Of a stretch of 64,000 nt of DNA, positions 22,991 through 36,600 are shown piece after piece. The notes beneath the pieces were generated by a model, which worked only from the letters and a program-made list of their open reading frames with translations, searched no databases and was not told the DNA's origin. Source of the DNA: Lytechinus variegatus (lineage: Eukaryota; Echinodermata; Echinoidea; Temnopleuroida; Toxopneustidae); assembly GCF_018143015.1 (NCBI RefSeq), contig NC_054750.1, forward strand, positions 1,717,501 to 1,781,500, in the 5' to 3' direction. The position numbers and the translations under genes were made by a program. Within the stretch, counting starts at the first letter, position 1. The number at the start of each line of letters is the position of its first letter.

Positions 22991-25196
22991 CCCAAAAAAA
23001 AAGTAGTAACCAAACTTGAACTGGTTCTTTTTATATTTTTTTCTGGCTCGGCGCATTCGCTTGCGAAATGGAAAATATTGATGATTTCTGACAGCATGAG
23101 TCTTGCACTGAGCAACATAATGTTGATTACCATAAAAATTACCATTTCTGTATAGCGTGGCGTATGGTTATCCCATCATTATAAAGATGTAGGCCTCCTT
23201 TATATTTTTGGGCGCCCATATTACATATTTCTCAGGACACTCAGTATTCTTGCCGGTAGACCAATTTGCAAGATTATATCATATTCGGCAAAAAAAGCGA
23301 TCGAAAATTTGTTTTAGCTTTGAAATATCTTGTGATTATCATAATTAAGTATTTTTATATTCCTACCAGACTTCTAGTTAGTGGAGGATCCAGAGGGGAA
23401 CTGTACACAAACATCTAGGCTTTGCTCTAGACGTGTTATAATTGGTTAAACTGTCAAATTTGAACATGCGCTTACAGACAAGGCGGACCCTTGGGCCGCA
23501 GCTGCGACACCCCCCCACCTAATTTTAATTTAAGTCACAAATCCCCAAACATGCAGTACAATACGTTTCCGTTACTAAAAACATGGGAATCATGAACAGA
23601 TAAAGATACTTTTGGTAACTGATTGCCTTTGGATTGTGAGGATATCAAAATAAAACAAAATAAAGAGGATTATGCGCACTAAAACAAAAACTGATGACAC
23701 TGAATCAAAAATATTCAAATCATGAGAAGAAAACACTTTCATACAATCAAATAAGTTTACTGCATTTGGCTTCTGTAAAGTGGCTTTGAGGCATTTCTAT
23801 TGACCTAAGTGGTTGCTGTCGATACTGGAAGAGCTGACGACTCCGTGTGGAATCTGCATTTTGCTTTGTCGTCATTTCATCTTCATCGACGTTTCTCTAA
23901 TTCACTTTGCCTACCCTGCCTGAATGGGATCAACAAATTAAAAGTGCTTGTGTTTACTGCGAATAATGGTAAGAAATACGCATTTATCTTACGTTATTGT
24001 TGTTGTATCATTCGTAGTTCTATATCAAGAAGTAAGAATAATAAAAAACGAAGAATTATTCACAAAAAATACAATGCAAACCCTATTTGCTTATGCATAA
24101 ATCATGTAACAATTTGTGCAAATGATATTCAAATTCATCTTTATCCATACAATCGTTACTTCAGTGCACATAATAATGAATTTGATCACACCCTTTTTTC
24201 TTTCATGAGTACACCTAATGAAAATTCAGATATGCATTCTTCATAGGCACGTACCCATATACAAGAAAGAAGATAAATAATATTTGATTTAATTCCGTTT
24301 TGTTCATTTCCGATTCCAATGAATATAGTAATGCTGCTAAGGGCCGTACATATTGATATATAAGGGAACAAAATGAGCATATTGTACAACGAGTGCATGT
24401 ACTACTACAGTAAACATACTGTTTAAATAATTAAGATAGCAATATACGAAAATCGTCAGTCCATGAACATGAGACTATCACGAAATAATTTAGTCTATTA
24501 ATCTTTTATTGAAATACGAGTCGTATCAATGTAGCCACTAACATTGATAGAGGTACACACAGTAAAAATACACATATTTCAACAACAGAAACAAAACCTA
24601 CCATCGTTTTAAGGCGTATTTTAAAGCAAAGTACAGTCTTGAATATTCCGCCACATCGTTTCATCATGAAATTTAATGTCTATTATCAGGAATCAACTAC
24701 TTCACATCCATTGACAATACGAAGGATTTATTTTTGAAGAAGCTGATTGTAAGTTTGATTCATGAGGAAAGTGTCTGATTAATAAAGTAGCCTATGTATC
24801 TAAAATTTCGACGTCTTGGCCAACGCAACCTAAACTCTTAATGGTTGCTCGTAACTGTTTTGAACAAAGTCTACATGCAACAATGACTTTGATTGGTCAT
24901 TGGAATTTAGCGATCGAATGCTAAGCTTTTTGTTACGGAGCCCAGGACATATGATTTTCAAGCAAGATAGAGTTTCAAATTAGCGTGTATGTGGGTGTGT
25001 GAGTGTGTGTGTAGGGGAGTTGGTAATTGTCGAAGCCACTTGGTTGAGATCTTTTGCGCCGAAGTAGTATACACGGAATTACTCATTTTAAATAACCGTA
25101 AGTTGAGATGTTTAGATGTCTTTAGTTACCATTTTTATCTTTTATACTATACCACCAATCTATCAGATATTCTTTTTTGTTTGAATATTTAAAGGA
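22991..25196 (+). other. Intergenic region and upstream block of unit 3
   Basis: 22991-23400 matches 10641-10995. 23690-25196 matches 12050-13512 and precedes the third unit. I see a good donor-like 'aatgg/gtaagaaat'-type site near 23967, but no conserved coding frame that would make it a signal-peptide exon. Confidence 0.35.
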
Positions 25197-26095
25197 AGAC
25201 AAGAAATTATGATAATGCCAAGTTCTGCCTCCAAACATCGTTTGGCGCAAATAAATTTGACTGATTACATTGATTACATAATTAAGACCGAGTTGTCATA
25301 AAACACAGTAATTATATTTAATGAGACGTTGCATTATTATAAAAAAAATGAGTTTAAAACCAAGTATGGAAATATTTTGAACTAATCATGCATGGTTAGT
25401 TTAGTATTGTTAAAATGAATTCAATTTCTGCTGTATGGAAATAGGTCACCAATTGTTGAATAAATCATGTATAGAAAGAATCTAAAGATACATAATAATA
25501 AAATAAATAGTAATAAATGTAAACTGTTGATCATTAATGTAATACCACATGGCTCTAACGTAATTACATGTTTTAGTTGTTCAAGAGTTAGTTATCATTA
25601 AAGCGCTGTAATATTAAAAAAAAATCGTGAAGATGTTGGGATGAAACGACTGGTGAGTTCAGGTGCAATGCTGCCCAGTAAAAAAGATAAAAAAAAATCT
25701 TTTTGTATCATTTTCAATCCACGTGAATAATAAAGTCATCCTATATTTATTACTGCGCATAAAGTTTTTTAATGCGTTAAAGAGTGTGATTTCTCTTCAA
25801 ATACTGAACATGCTGAATAATTTGTAAATAAAATTGTCATTTGATATACATTCTTCTCGAAAAGAAAGATGCATGTCGGTACATATCAATTGCATATCAA
25901 GTATCAACTAATCGACAAGGACATTAATGAAAACTACGTGGACAATAATTTGTAGGTGTTTTCAAGTTCTGACAAGTCGCTTTGTCATGTTTGTCTTGGG
26001 TCAAAATAATGCTTAAATCAATGCATCGAATAACGCATTTTCAGGTAAGCTAAATTAATTCATACTACAACTTGACAAAGCCGTATGGGTAAAAA

Positions 26096-26404
26096 ATCCA
26101 TACAAATGATTGGCTCCGGAGAGTTCATCAGTGGTATAAATTTTACGGTAGACCATGGATGACCGTTTGTGGTGATGGCTGGTGGGGTCTCGAAGATGCT
26201 AGGATAGTATGCAGAATGCTCGGTTACGACGGGGCCTTGGAGGCGAGAAGATTAGCAAGGTTTGGTCATGGATCTGGTGGTATTCTTTTTGTCGACTGTT
26301 ACGGATCAGAAGAAAGCCTAGCAGACTGTTACCATGTATCTGACGCAACCACTCATTGCAAACATAAATGATGCAGGATGCAGGTGTCATCTGCTACTCA
26401 GGAG
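26096..26404 (+). pseudogene. Decayed first SRCR exon of unit 3 (premature stop)
   Basis: Homologue of 897-1214. It reads PWMTVCGDGWWGLEDARIVC, MLGYDGALEA, ESLADCYH, CKHK and then hits TGA in a disrupted 'aaatgatgcaggatgcagg' segment. The final DAGVICYSGG and a donor lie in another frame. The lesion differs from those in units 1 and 2. Confidence 0.75.
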
Positions 26405-27374
26405 GTAAAACAGTGTGTAAATAATGCCTGAGCTTTAGTACTTGTATACTAGGTATACATAGGAATTCGAGAAAGAATCGTACAACACTTCCATACAACA
26501 CCTCCATGTTCACTATCCCTGATTTCTGGAATTCCTTTTCTTGTAAATATAAGAGAGGGTTTAAGTTGAGGTACATTTGAACTATTTTTAAAATATCACC
26601 TCTGCTTCTTACTCCCAATTCACCCCTCGATTATTTGACAATTATACAGGTCCCGCTTCCGACTGTAGCCTTTTCCCACTCGTTTTCTCCTTTAATATCC
26701 TGTTGCAACATATTCTTACTACGTGGAGCCCCCAACGCATACATCTTTGTTTCGTCATTTGTGGCTGCCGTGACCAAGCATACACTATCATTCCTGAAAT
26801 TTTCTTTCTGCATGCACTTATTTTCTATATACGTTCCTGTAATATTTGCGTTCTGTAAGACAAATCAGCATTGCACAAGCATCCATTCTTAGCCGGTCTT
26901 TTTTTAGTTCTTTACTTCTTTTTAAGCATATATACAACTATTCAAAATGTTTGATTTATCTTTGATATTTGCTTGTGTTTTTATTACCAATCTTTAAGTT
27001 TAAGCTAATTTTTGGTTATTTTTATAATTGATTTGCATTGATTTATGAATCTCTGATTTGTATATTGAATAATATCCATTCTATATTATGCAAATGAAAC
27101 AAACAATAAATCCAAATTCAAGTAGATTCAAGATCTTTTGGGCCAAAGCACTTTGATTCTTTGTATCGTATACCCTTACACCCCACCATAAAATATAATA
27201 GAAACAATAAATATAAATAAGTTAAAAAAATAATCAAATATTTATTTTGTTTCTCATCAAATTCAGATGAACAAGTAATTACAGGACTTCGTGTTATGAT
27301 ATTGAAAACAAATGCCCCATTATCGAAAAAGTCAATAATATGATTATCGACCACCTTCCTTGCTCTATTCCCAG
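26405..27374 (+). other. Intron-like spacer, nothing recognised
   Basis: Counterpart of 1215-2208. No coding or structural feature seen. Confidence 0.5.
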
Positions 27375-27698
27375 ACCCCTTTGAAATTCGTCTTGTTGAT
27401 GGATCTACCGATGCTGAAGGGAGAGTAGAGTTCTTGTATGATGGATCCTGGGGTACTATCTGTGATGACTGGTGGGATCTGAGAGACGCTTGGGTGGTTT
27501 GTAGGATGCTGGGGTTTGATGGAGCCTTGGAGGCACCGGGATCTGGTAGGTTCGGTCACGGTACTGGACGAATTTTTCTTGATTGGGTTGAATGTGATGG
27601 AACAGAAGACAACCTAGCAGACTGTAATCATCGAGGGATTGGAAGTTGGAGTTACTGCGGTCATGACAGGGATGCAGGTGTTGTTTGTTACTCAGGAG
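27375..27698 (+). CDS. Gene 3 SRCR exon b
   Basis: Complete domain of 108 codons. The acceptor is ctattcccag and the donor ggag/gttggt. It reads [31 protein letters not shown], then AWVVC where other copies have ARVVC, GHGTGRIFLDWVECDG, YCGHDRDAGVVC. Six cysteines kept. Confidence 0.92.
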
Positions 27699-30600
27699 GT
27701 TGGTACCCACAAAACAACTGAGAACGTAATCTAATCCAAAATAACGTAATAATTTCTATTGCGGCTTTTTATCACTATTATTCAGGGGATTTTATTTTCT
27801 CAATGTAAGAATCCTCTGAACTTTTCTTTCTGTTTTTTTGGGTCAACAGACAAATTATAAAAAAACATAACAAATAAAAAAATCATTAAACTATTTACAG
27901 GTAATCATAAAATCATTAGAAAAAATACAAACATATAAATAATCAGAAAAACTAGAAATTCTAACTTGTCCAAGGGACACAGATGCCCCCGCTTCACGCG
28001 ATCAGAAATTCATTCAATATGATTAAATTTAATATCGTGCAGAAAACAATATAATTTAGACCTTTGAACCAACTCGTGTATTTAATGGACTGTAACCTTT
28101 GAACTGCGGACTCCGAATTTAAACATAGCCTGTATTTTGGTGTCATCTACCTACACACAAAAATTCATGAAATATTTTTTGAGTTATTGCACGGAAACCA
28201 ACTCGCATATTCAATGAGCTGTGGCCTTTGACCTGCGCACTCCGAAGTCGAACATAGCCTGTATATTGGTGTCATCTACCTACACACCACAATTTTCTAA
28301 AATCCACTAGATAGTTTTTGAGTAATTGGGCGGAAACTAAGTTGGGGAACGGATGGACAGGGGCAACACTTAATGCCCCATATGACACATACGTGGTATT
28401 TTACACAACTTTGATGCCAAGAATTCGTAAGCTCATGCACATTAAACAGGATACATACAATGATACAATGATGACAAAAAACATCATTCAGACTTCCATT
28501 TCGTAAAATGAACCGTGGGTTTGTGTCTTTTTTGGTCACACAATATTCAGTATATTTTTTGCTTCTTAAAGGGGAAGTTCACCCTGAAGAAAACTTTCTT
28601 GTAAAAATAGCAGAAAAATAGTAAAAAAATATTGGTGAAGGTTTGAGGAAAATCCGTTAAAGAGTAAGAAAGTTATTAGAGTTCAAAATTTTGGGTTTGT
28701 GACGTCATAAACGAGCAGCTGCCCTATGTGTTATGTAATATAAAATGTATGAATTTCAAATTTGGTATGGTTCCTGATGATTTAATTTTCTTTTCATGAT
28801 CGGGTGTGAAACGATTTGTCTATTGATAAACAAAAGTTACAGTGAAAACCACATTCATATTTCTGAGAAAATGACATGTTCTTTGATTTTTTACCATTCG
28901 CTATGTAGGAATGCTGCTCGCATATGACGTCACAAATCAAATAATTGGAATTCTAATAACTTTTTAATTATTTGATGAATTTTTCTCAACCTTCGGCAAT
29001 ATTTTTTATTATTTTTTCTGCTATTTTTACAATAAACTTTTTGTCAGGGTGAACTTCCCCTTTAACAAAAGATCTAAATGCTCCCAAGTTGGTATCAACT
29101 TTGCTGAATTTACAAATAAAAATGAAGTATTTTAATAATAAAAAAATGACGATATGAACTTATCATCCGCATCACCATATTAGATTAAGTAGTATTGGAA
29201 ATAAATTTCTGTATTATAAAATAGTTAACAATTCTTGCCACAGGAGTAAAACCTTTCCACAAACACGAAAAATATGAACCGAATTTTTCTTATTAATCTT
29301 GAAAAGATAATTATTAAAAGCAATGCATTTGTGAAAAACTTTGAAATAAAAAAAACAATGATATTTGAAGTTATTGCAATATATTTTATCACATGAAATA
29401 TTGTCAGAAATATTCATAACGTGCGTAAAGGCTGAAGATATTAGAAGCGTAGCTGGGTAATTTTAATACCTATCAATTTGAGAATTAACATCTGATGAAC
29501 ATCATCATTGTCATGGACATCGGTATTTTGAAGAAAGGAAATAAGTCAGTCTTTAGGGATATTCTGGATTAGAAAATTAACATTTTTTTCTGTCAGAACG
29601 GGGTATATTAAAATCCGAGATAGTTCCTTAAACAATTTATGGCCGGAGAGGGGAGGATTAAGCAAATCTGGTATTGTGTAAACATCTTTATCATACAATG
29701 CACCATCATTAAAGTATCGTTTTCATTTGGAAAGAATCGATCTGATACATCATAATGACTGACATGCATGTAACATGCCTAAGTCAGAAAAAGTACAATG
29801 AAAAAGGAAAAAAAAGTGACTTGTTCTCGTTATATATACCCGAGATATATTCCAGGGCCCGTATTCCATAAACGAGATTAACTTTGTGTACATCCAAGAT
29901 ATCTAGAAACTCATTTAGGGGCATATGCTTTCCAACGAATATTTGAATCTCGATGAAAATAATGAATAAGAGTGAACTAGGCGATCTGTAAATGTACATA
30001 ATTATATGCAAAATATATACACATACTGTTTATCTCAAAGTTCGCAATGAGTTCCCTTGAAAAGGATCTGATTTTGTTTCAACAATGCAAGGTTTTGGGT
30101 CGAATGAAACTGCAAAATCATAGAGACAATGCACTAATGCATCTTATTCTTTAACCACTACATCCCCCAACAAAAAAGAGAGAAAGAAAATGATAGCACA
30201 AATATGAATAAATGAAAAAATACATTAAGTAGTATATAAACAATGAATTAAACAATTTCCATTTGTTTATCAATTACTTAGAAAATCCATTTAAAGTCCG
30301 TCTGGTCGGTGGATCTAATGATGCTGAAGGGAGAGTAGAGGTACTACATGACGGATCCTGGAGTACTATCTGCGATGATGAATGGGATCTACGAGACGCC
30401 AGGGTGGTTTGTAGGATGCTGGGGTTTGATGGAGCCTTGGAGGCACCGGGATCTGCTAGGTTTGGTCAGGGATCTGGGACAATTCTCCTCGACGACCTCG
30501 GCTGTATTGGTTCAGAAAACAATCTTGCAGAATGTCCACATCGTGGTACAGGAGTTAATAACTGTGGACACGCCGAAGATGCAGGCGCTATTTGTTACAC

Positions 30601-33600
30601 AGGAGGTAGTTGAGAAACGTAATGTTAAATAATCACTGTTTTTACGGTCATAAGTACATCTTGTTTGCGAGATTTAAAATACATTTATTAATCAAGCTGT
30701 TAAAAAGCAGGTTCTCCCAAATTTTTAATGCGATCGTTCAACACCCACTTTGCCAACGTTTGGTTTCATTCCATATGGTCTCAACGGGTATTTAGGCCAT
30801 GTATTATTTTGTCTAATTTTCAGTATTTAGATATGTAAATTGTATATCAAGTATTTGGCCAAGCACCATTCAGTCCATATTGTTAAAATAATTGTTCATT
30901 AAGCAAATTTTCTGTTTGACAAAGTAGACGAAATAGAAATTAGATTTTTTTCTTCATTTTCAATTTCAATTTTTTGCTGTGTTGGTGAACACCACCATAG
31001 AAAAATGACTGACGTAAGACAATGTGGAAATTTCGAAATTGCAACCGAAAGGAGTCTGCAACGTGGTAAAAATCTATTAAAAATGCAAGTCAAATCAAAA
31101 TGGACAGCCGAGAGATTATTGTCGAAAGTTAGTGTACCGGACAGCAGATTCTGACCGGACGATGAATTTCAAATTTGTCATTTGTTCAGAGTCCAAGGCG
31201 ACACTGCTGTTTTGATTCACCAATTGTCGACCGAGGCTGCTTCGTCACTAAGGGCTTTTGACAATAGATTCTCTTAGTTCAAGAAAACGTCTGCGTAGTG
31301 GTTGCGAAAACTCCCTATTACCAATGTCTTTTTAACAAATTGTGAACGAGTTAAGTTCGTTTTTTATTCAATTCTATTTTAAGATATCATAGTTGTCTTC
31401 TTTGGCGATCCTAGTGAATAGCTACAGCAAACATGCTCAATGCAATTGTGTGCCGTTTGGTGTTAAGATATAAATGCTACAAGCATTTACTCAAAGCTTC
31501 ACAAATCGGGCTGTATTGCTGATTTATTGATATCTTACATCCCTGATACTCATTTTTCTTCAGATAAACAGCATCAATGTATGCCTATATAATAAAAAAT
31601 GGGATTTTATAAATTATACATTGCGTCGTTAAACTAATTCAAACGATATCCCTTCCGAGTCTACTGCCTTGTTTTCTTTTTTGGGGGTGTTTTCTTTCTT
31701 TTCTAACATTGTGTCTATTTCTTTTCAATAATTGGTTCATTGCTTTCTCCCACCTCCACCACGCGTCACCAAATACATGTAGTATAAAAACATACCAGGT
31801 TTGATAAAGTATACTGGAAATATTTCTATCCGAGGTTGGTTCGGCAATAACTATTTTAGTAACATTGCCCGACCAACCGAGGAAAAATATTTCTACTACA
31901 CTTTCGAAAGAAACGCCAGGTATATTTTGTTTTATATGCCTTCCATGATTATCAAAGTTTGCACGAAAAATATTTGTAATCTTGTCCTTTTTGGCCCATC
32001 TTCATGATCTCGGAAAAAATATAGATCAGCTCAGCTCTAATGTAAGCAAAATTGGTTTATCATTCTAAGGTAGCCGGTTCCTGAATAGTCTCCGCGCGGC
32101 TACCGTCGCGACGTCGCGTCGGTTCCCAAGCATTAGTCAGGGTGGTTTGGTGTTGAGCGGGGCGACGGCTTTAGTGGTGAGATCGATCTTCTAATAATTC
32201 CACCTACCGGTTGTGAAGGTTGTGAACTAAAATTGCCATCGGCGGATCCAGGGGGGGTGCGCAGGGTGCGCGCGCCCCCCCCTAATATTTGAGCGGCGCC
32301 TTCGGCGCCGCTCAAAATAAAAAAATAAAAAAAAGTAAAAGAAAGAAAAGGCGCCGCTTGAAAAATTAAAAATAAAGGAAAGAAAGGGAAAAGGCGCTGC
32401 TTAAAAAAAATATACACTGATATAACATTAGCAACAGTAAAGGAAAGACTATCCCCAGCAAAGCGTAATCATATCATCTTCCTTATTTTTTTCTTTTAAC
32501 TACCCTTTTCCCAACAACTTCGCCGGTAGCAGTGCGCTGCCTGCATATAACTGGCGCCAATCAAGAATAATCAGCGCCACCTTAATCTAAATCGGCGCCG
32601 GACAAGAATAATCAGCGCTATTTAGTTATAAATCGGCGCCAGTCAAGAAAAATCGGCACTGCCAGAGTCTTAACCGGCGCCGATCAAGGATAATTAGCGC
32701 CACCTAAATCTAAATCGACGCTGGACAAGAACAATCGGCGTAATCTGGTTATAAATCGGCGCCGGTAAAGAAAAATCGGCGCTGCCTGAGTTTAACCGGC
32801 GCCGATCAAGGATAATCAGCGTCACCTATATCTAAATCGTGGCTGGTCAAGAATAATCAGCACCACCTGGTTAAAAAATAGGCGCCAGTCAAAAATAATC
32901 GGCGCCTCCTGGTTCTAGATCGGCGCCAGTCGATTATGGATTGCCGCTGCCTGAATCTTACGTAACGTCGGTAAAAATAATCAGTACTAGTTGTTTAAAT
33001 CGGCGCCGGTCAAGACAAATCGGCGCTGCCTTTGTCTTAACCGGCGCCACCTAAATTTAAATCGGCGTCGGTCAAGAATGATCAGCGTCCCCTGATTTCA
33101 ATAAATAAGCGCCGGTAGAATAATGAAGAAGGGCCTATTGCTAACCAAATCTAGATCGGCGCCGCGGTCAAGAATGATCGTTTTGCCCTCCCCCAATAAT
33201 TCCGCATGTGCAAAAACAATAAGATGGTAATGTTACACAGAAATCAGCAAACGAGATTGAGCTACACAACTCGTTCTTTATCAAAAATCGTGCTCAAATT
33301 ATCCGCTTTTCAGATTGGAACATAAGAATTTTCAGCTCGCGCTTCGCGCTCGCATCATTTCTGTAGCAAAATCCCATACTTTTCATGATTAAATAGGTGA
33401 ATAGAATGTCCCGTTTTTAGTTCTGAACCTCAAAAGAACTCCCGCTTCGATTTGCAATAATCTTTTGTTGGATATAATCTTGTTCTTTATTAAAACGTAC
33501 ATTAAACTGTAATGTTTTCAGATCGAAATATCAAAATTTTAAGCTCGCGCTTCGCGCTCGCATTTTTTTTTAGATACCCATCTTAATCATTGGTACCAAG

Positions 33601-36600
33601 AATGCTTAGAATATCAAGCTTTCTGGTCAGAATATAAGTAAATTTCAGCTCGCCCTCGGCACTCGCATTATCTGTGTAGTGAGATATGTATCCTCCTCAT
33701 GAGTTACTACAAACAGTCCTAAACAGGCACCTTTTTCCTGTTTTCAGGTCAGTATACTTTAAAAATTTCAGCTCGCGCTTCGCGCTCGCATTAATTTGTC
33801 GGTGAAATATGTGTCTCTATCTCATGAGTCATATATATATATATATATATATATGCATGTGTGTGTGTGTGTGTGCGTGTTTTGACAGGGTCAGGCATTA
33901 CCCCTTTTTCTTTTTCAACATTTTCTTTTATGGCGCCGGTGAAGTGCAAAAATATGTGCGCCGCTCGGCAGTGCGCCCCCTTTCGCCAAAAGCTGGATCC
34001 GCCTATCATTGCTGAACTAAAATCAAGCAGCCCGAATCATCCGATGATCGAATTATGGCCATCATTAATTATAAACAAATGACATTTATTTATCGGAGAG
34101 TTTGTGATTCAGCTTGCATTGCATTTTTAGCTGTTGATTCCGATGCTAGCTGCATCAACGGACCCCTAAAAAGCGTCCGGGCCGTTGCATCTCTAGACTT
34201 GCCGGTGGAGGCAGTCCGACTTGCGCTGTGCCCGAGTGATTATATGGTTTTCAGTCGGACGCTATACATACATACATATATATATGTATATATTTATATA
34301 TATATATGCATATATATATGAATGTATAGCGTCCTACTCTGAAGTCACGAACTGTTTTGATCCCCGTTGAATTTTATTATTCTGGTGATATCATGATTAG
34401 TCACTTATAGGGCTCTCGACTAATCAAAAATAGCAACAGATTTTCAGTAAGGCATAATCATTGGTGTTTTTGTCATTAAGTTGTGACTTAAAGAAATCAA
34501 ATTTGATTGGATTTTTAATTTATTCAAGAGCACCCAAATCCATTACAAGTTCGCCTTACTGGTGGGTCTACCAATGTTGAAGGCACAGTAGAAGTCATGC
34601 ATGATGGATTCTGGGGTACTATTTGCGATTATGGCTGGGATCTGAGAGACGCTAGGGTGGTTTGTAGGATGCTGGGGTTTAATGGAGCCTTGGAAGCTCC
34701 GAGATCTGCTCGATTCGGTCAGGGATCTGGCCGTTCTCTTCTTTATGGCGTCGGGTGTGACGGAACAGAAGACAATCTAGTAGACTGTGCTCACGCAAGG
34801 ATTGGTCGTCGTTACTCATGTACCCATTCGAGGGATGCAGGAGCTGTTTGTTACTCAGAAAGTACGCTGTTATCCACCACACACTCCATTTTTTGAATAA
34901 GTGATAATGAAACGTTCTTAAAGCTTAGGAGGGGGAACCATTGTGTGTTAACCATTGTTTTACTCCAACTTATTTTTTTTTTCGAACTGAACGTTTCGGC
35001 GCCTTCTGCAGAAATTTATCACCCTAGATATTGCTCCAATTAAAAAAAAACAAGGGGATTCTTAACCCATCGAAAGGAAAATACAGATTTTAGATATTCA
35101 TGGAGATTAAGTTAAGTGTCCACTGGTGTTTGGTGGGCCGAGATCCAAGGAACCACATCAGTGTATCTTTTAAATGCTGATGAGATGTTGTTTTATGTGA
35201 CAGTAATGTGGTTTGAAATAATATCATCACATAAAATTAACAAACCTGCATGGTCTGCTTTTTTCTCTTAATACTCCGAGTATCATTTACGCTTTTTTTT
35301 TTCGCTCATTACTAATTGAATGTGGCTCTAGAAATGGTATTGATTATTTCGTTAATAAGTGAGTAATTCAAGCATATTTCAACTCTTTCTAGATTTGGAC
35401 TGTTATCTTTTTTTACCTCCATAAAAACGAGAACTTGTTTGATTGTTCTTAATATGTATATTAACTTACTGTACATATGTATATATGTAAGTTCACTTTC
35501 CCCATATGCCTTTGAACACTGTCAGGCGTTTACGTCAATGTCTACTTCAACGCTTTATATTGAAACACATTTTTTCATTCCTTCTACTCCTTCATCGTAT
35601 ATCATTTCCATCTACCTTGCCAGAAAAAACTGTTTTGACGACTATTTACGCCCAATTTAAGTCACGAGCTAAGCCAAACCATTTAATTCATGATTTACCT
35701 GTAGTCAATTTATTGATGATTAATGTCAGGCTACCAGTTTCAAATCAAATTTCCCCTGACAATTGTAAGCATTGTGGTAAATATGATATCAGTTCCACAA
35801 ATTAACTGTACACCTGATATAAATGATTTTTTTTTCTCCCTATGATTTGAAAAATATTGGTTTAATAATAGTATTTTCTATATGTATCTTGTAGTATCCT
35901 TCTTTTTCTTCATGTTTCGCCAAATATCTATAAATGCTTTTTTTCTTCTTCTTGCAGTTCTTACTAGTACTTCTAATGTCGAGACGGATCTTTGGACTTT
36001 GGTCCCAAGTACAGAACCAGAAGGGCTCACAACCGATATGGGTAACACTTCCCTGAACACAAATTCTAACAAACTTGAAAATTTTAATTTCGATGAGCCT
36101 ATAAATCTACCATCAAATAATGTCCATGGCAAACTTTTCCTGTGGCTCGTAATTTGCATTCCAGTTATGAGTTTCATGGTTTTAGCTGCCTTTGTATTTG
36201 GCCTATGTCAAAGGCGGATGAAACGAGCGAAACAGAGTTCTGATAATAGTACATACATGGATTTGATGCATTCAAATACTGTTGCCCGTCAGGACTTAAC
36301 TTATCAAGATTTGAGTTTTCCACCAAAATTACCAGAACGCCGGTCAGCCGTTATTTCTCAACATAACACATCACAAATAGCCTCAGCAGAATATGAAAGT
36401 CCGACCGACGTCAGTCATGAATACACGGACCTAAACACCATTTTCGAGAAAAAATCAGTTTCTCATGATGATTTTAATGATGATTATCTTTCAAAAACTG
36501 CTAAAGATTCAGAGCCAAGGGTTTATATGGAGATAGGAAAGAAAACAGGTGAAGCATATTATGAAAATCGAATAAGGGTACAAAGAAAAACAGATAATAG

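Noticed and set aside
23809-24246. 145-residue open frame upstream of unit 3
   Set aside because: The matching unit 1 sequence (12195 on) does not keep the frame, so coding is unsupported.
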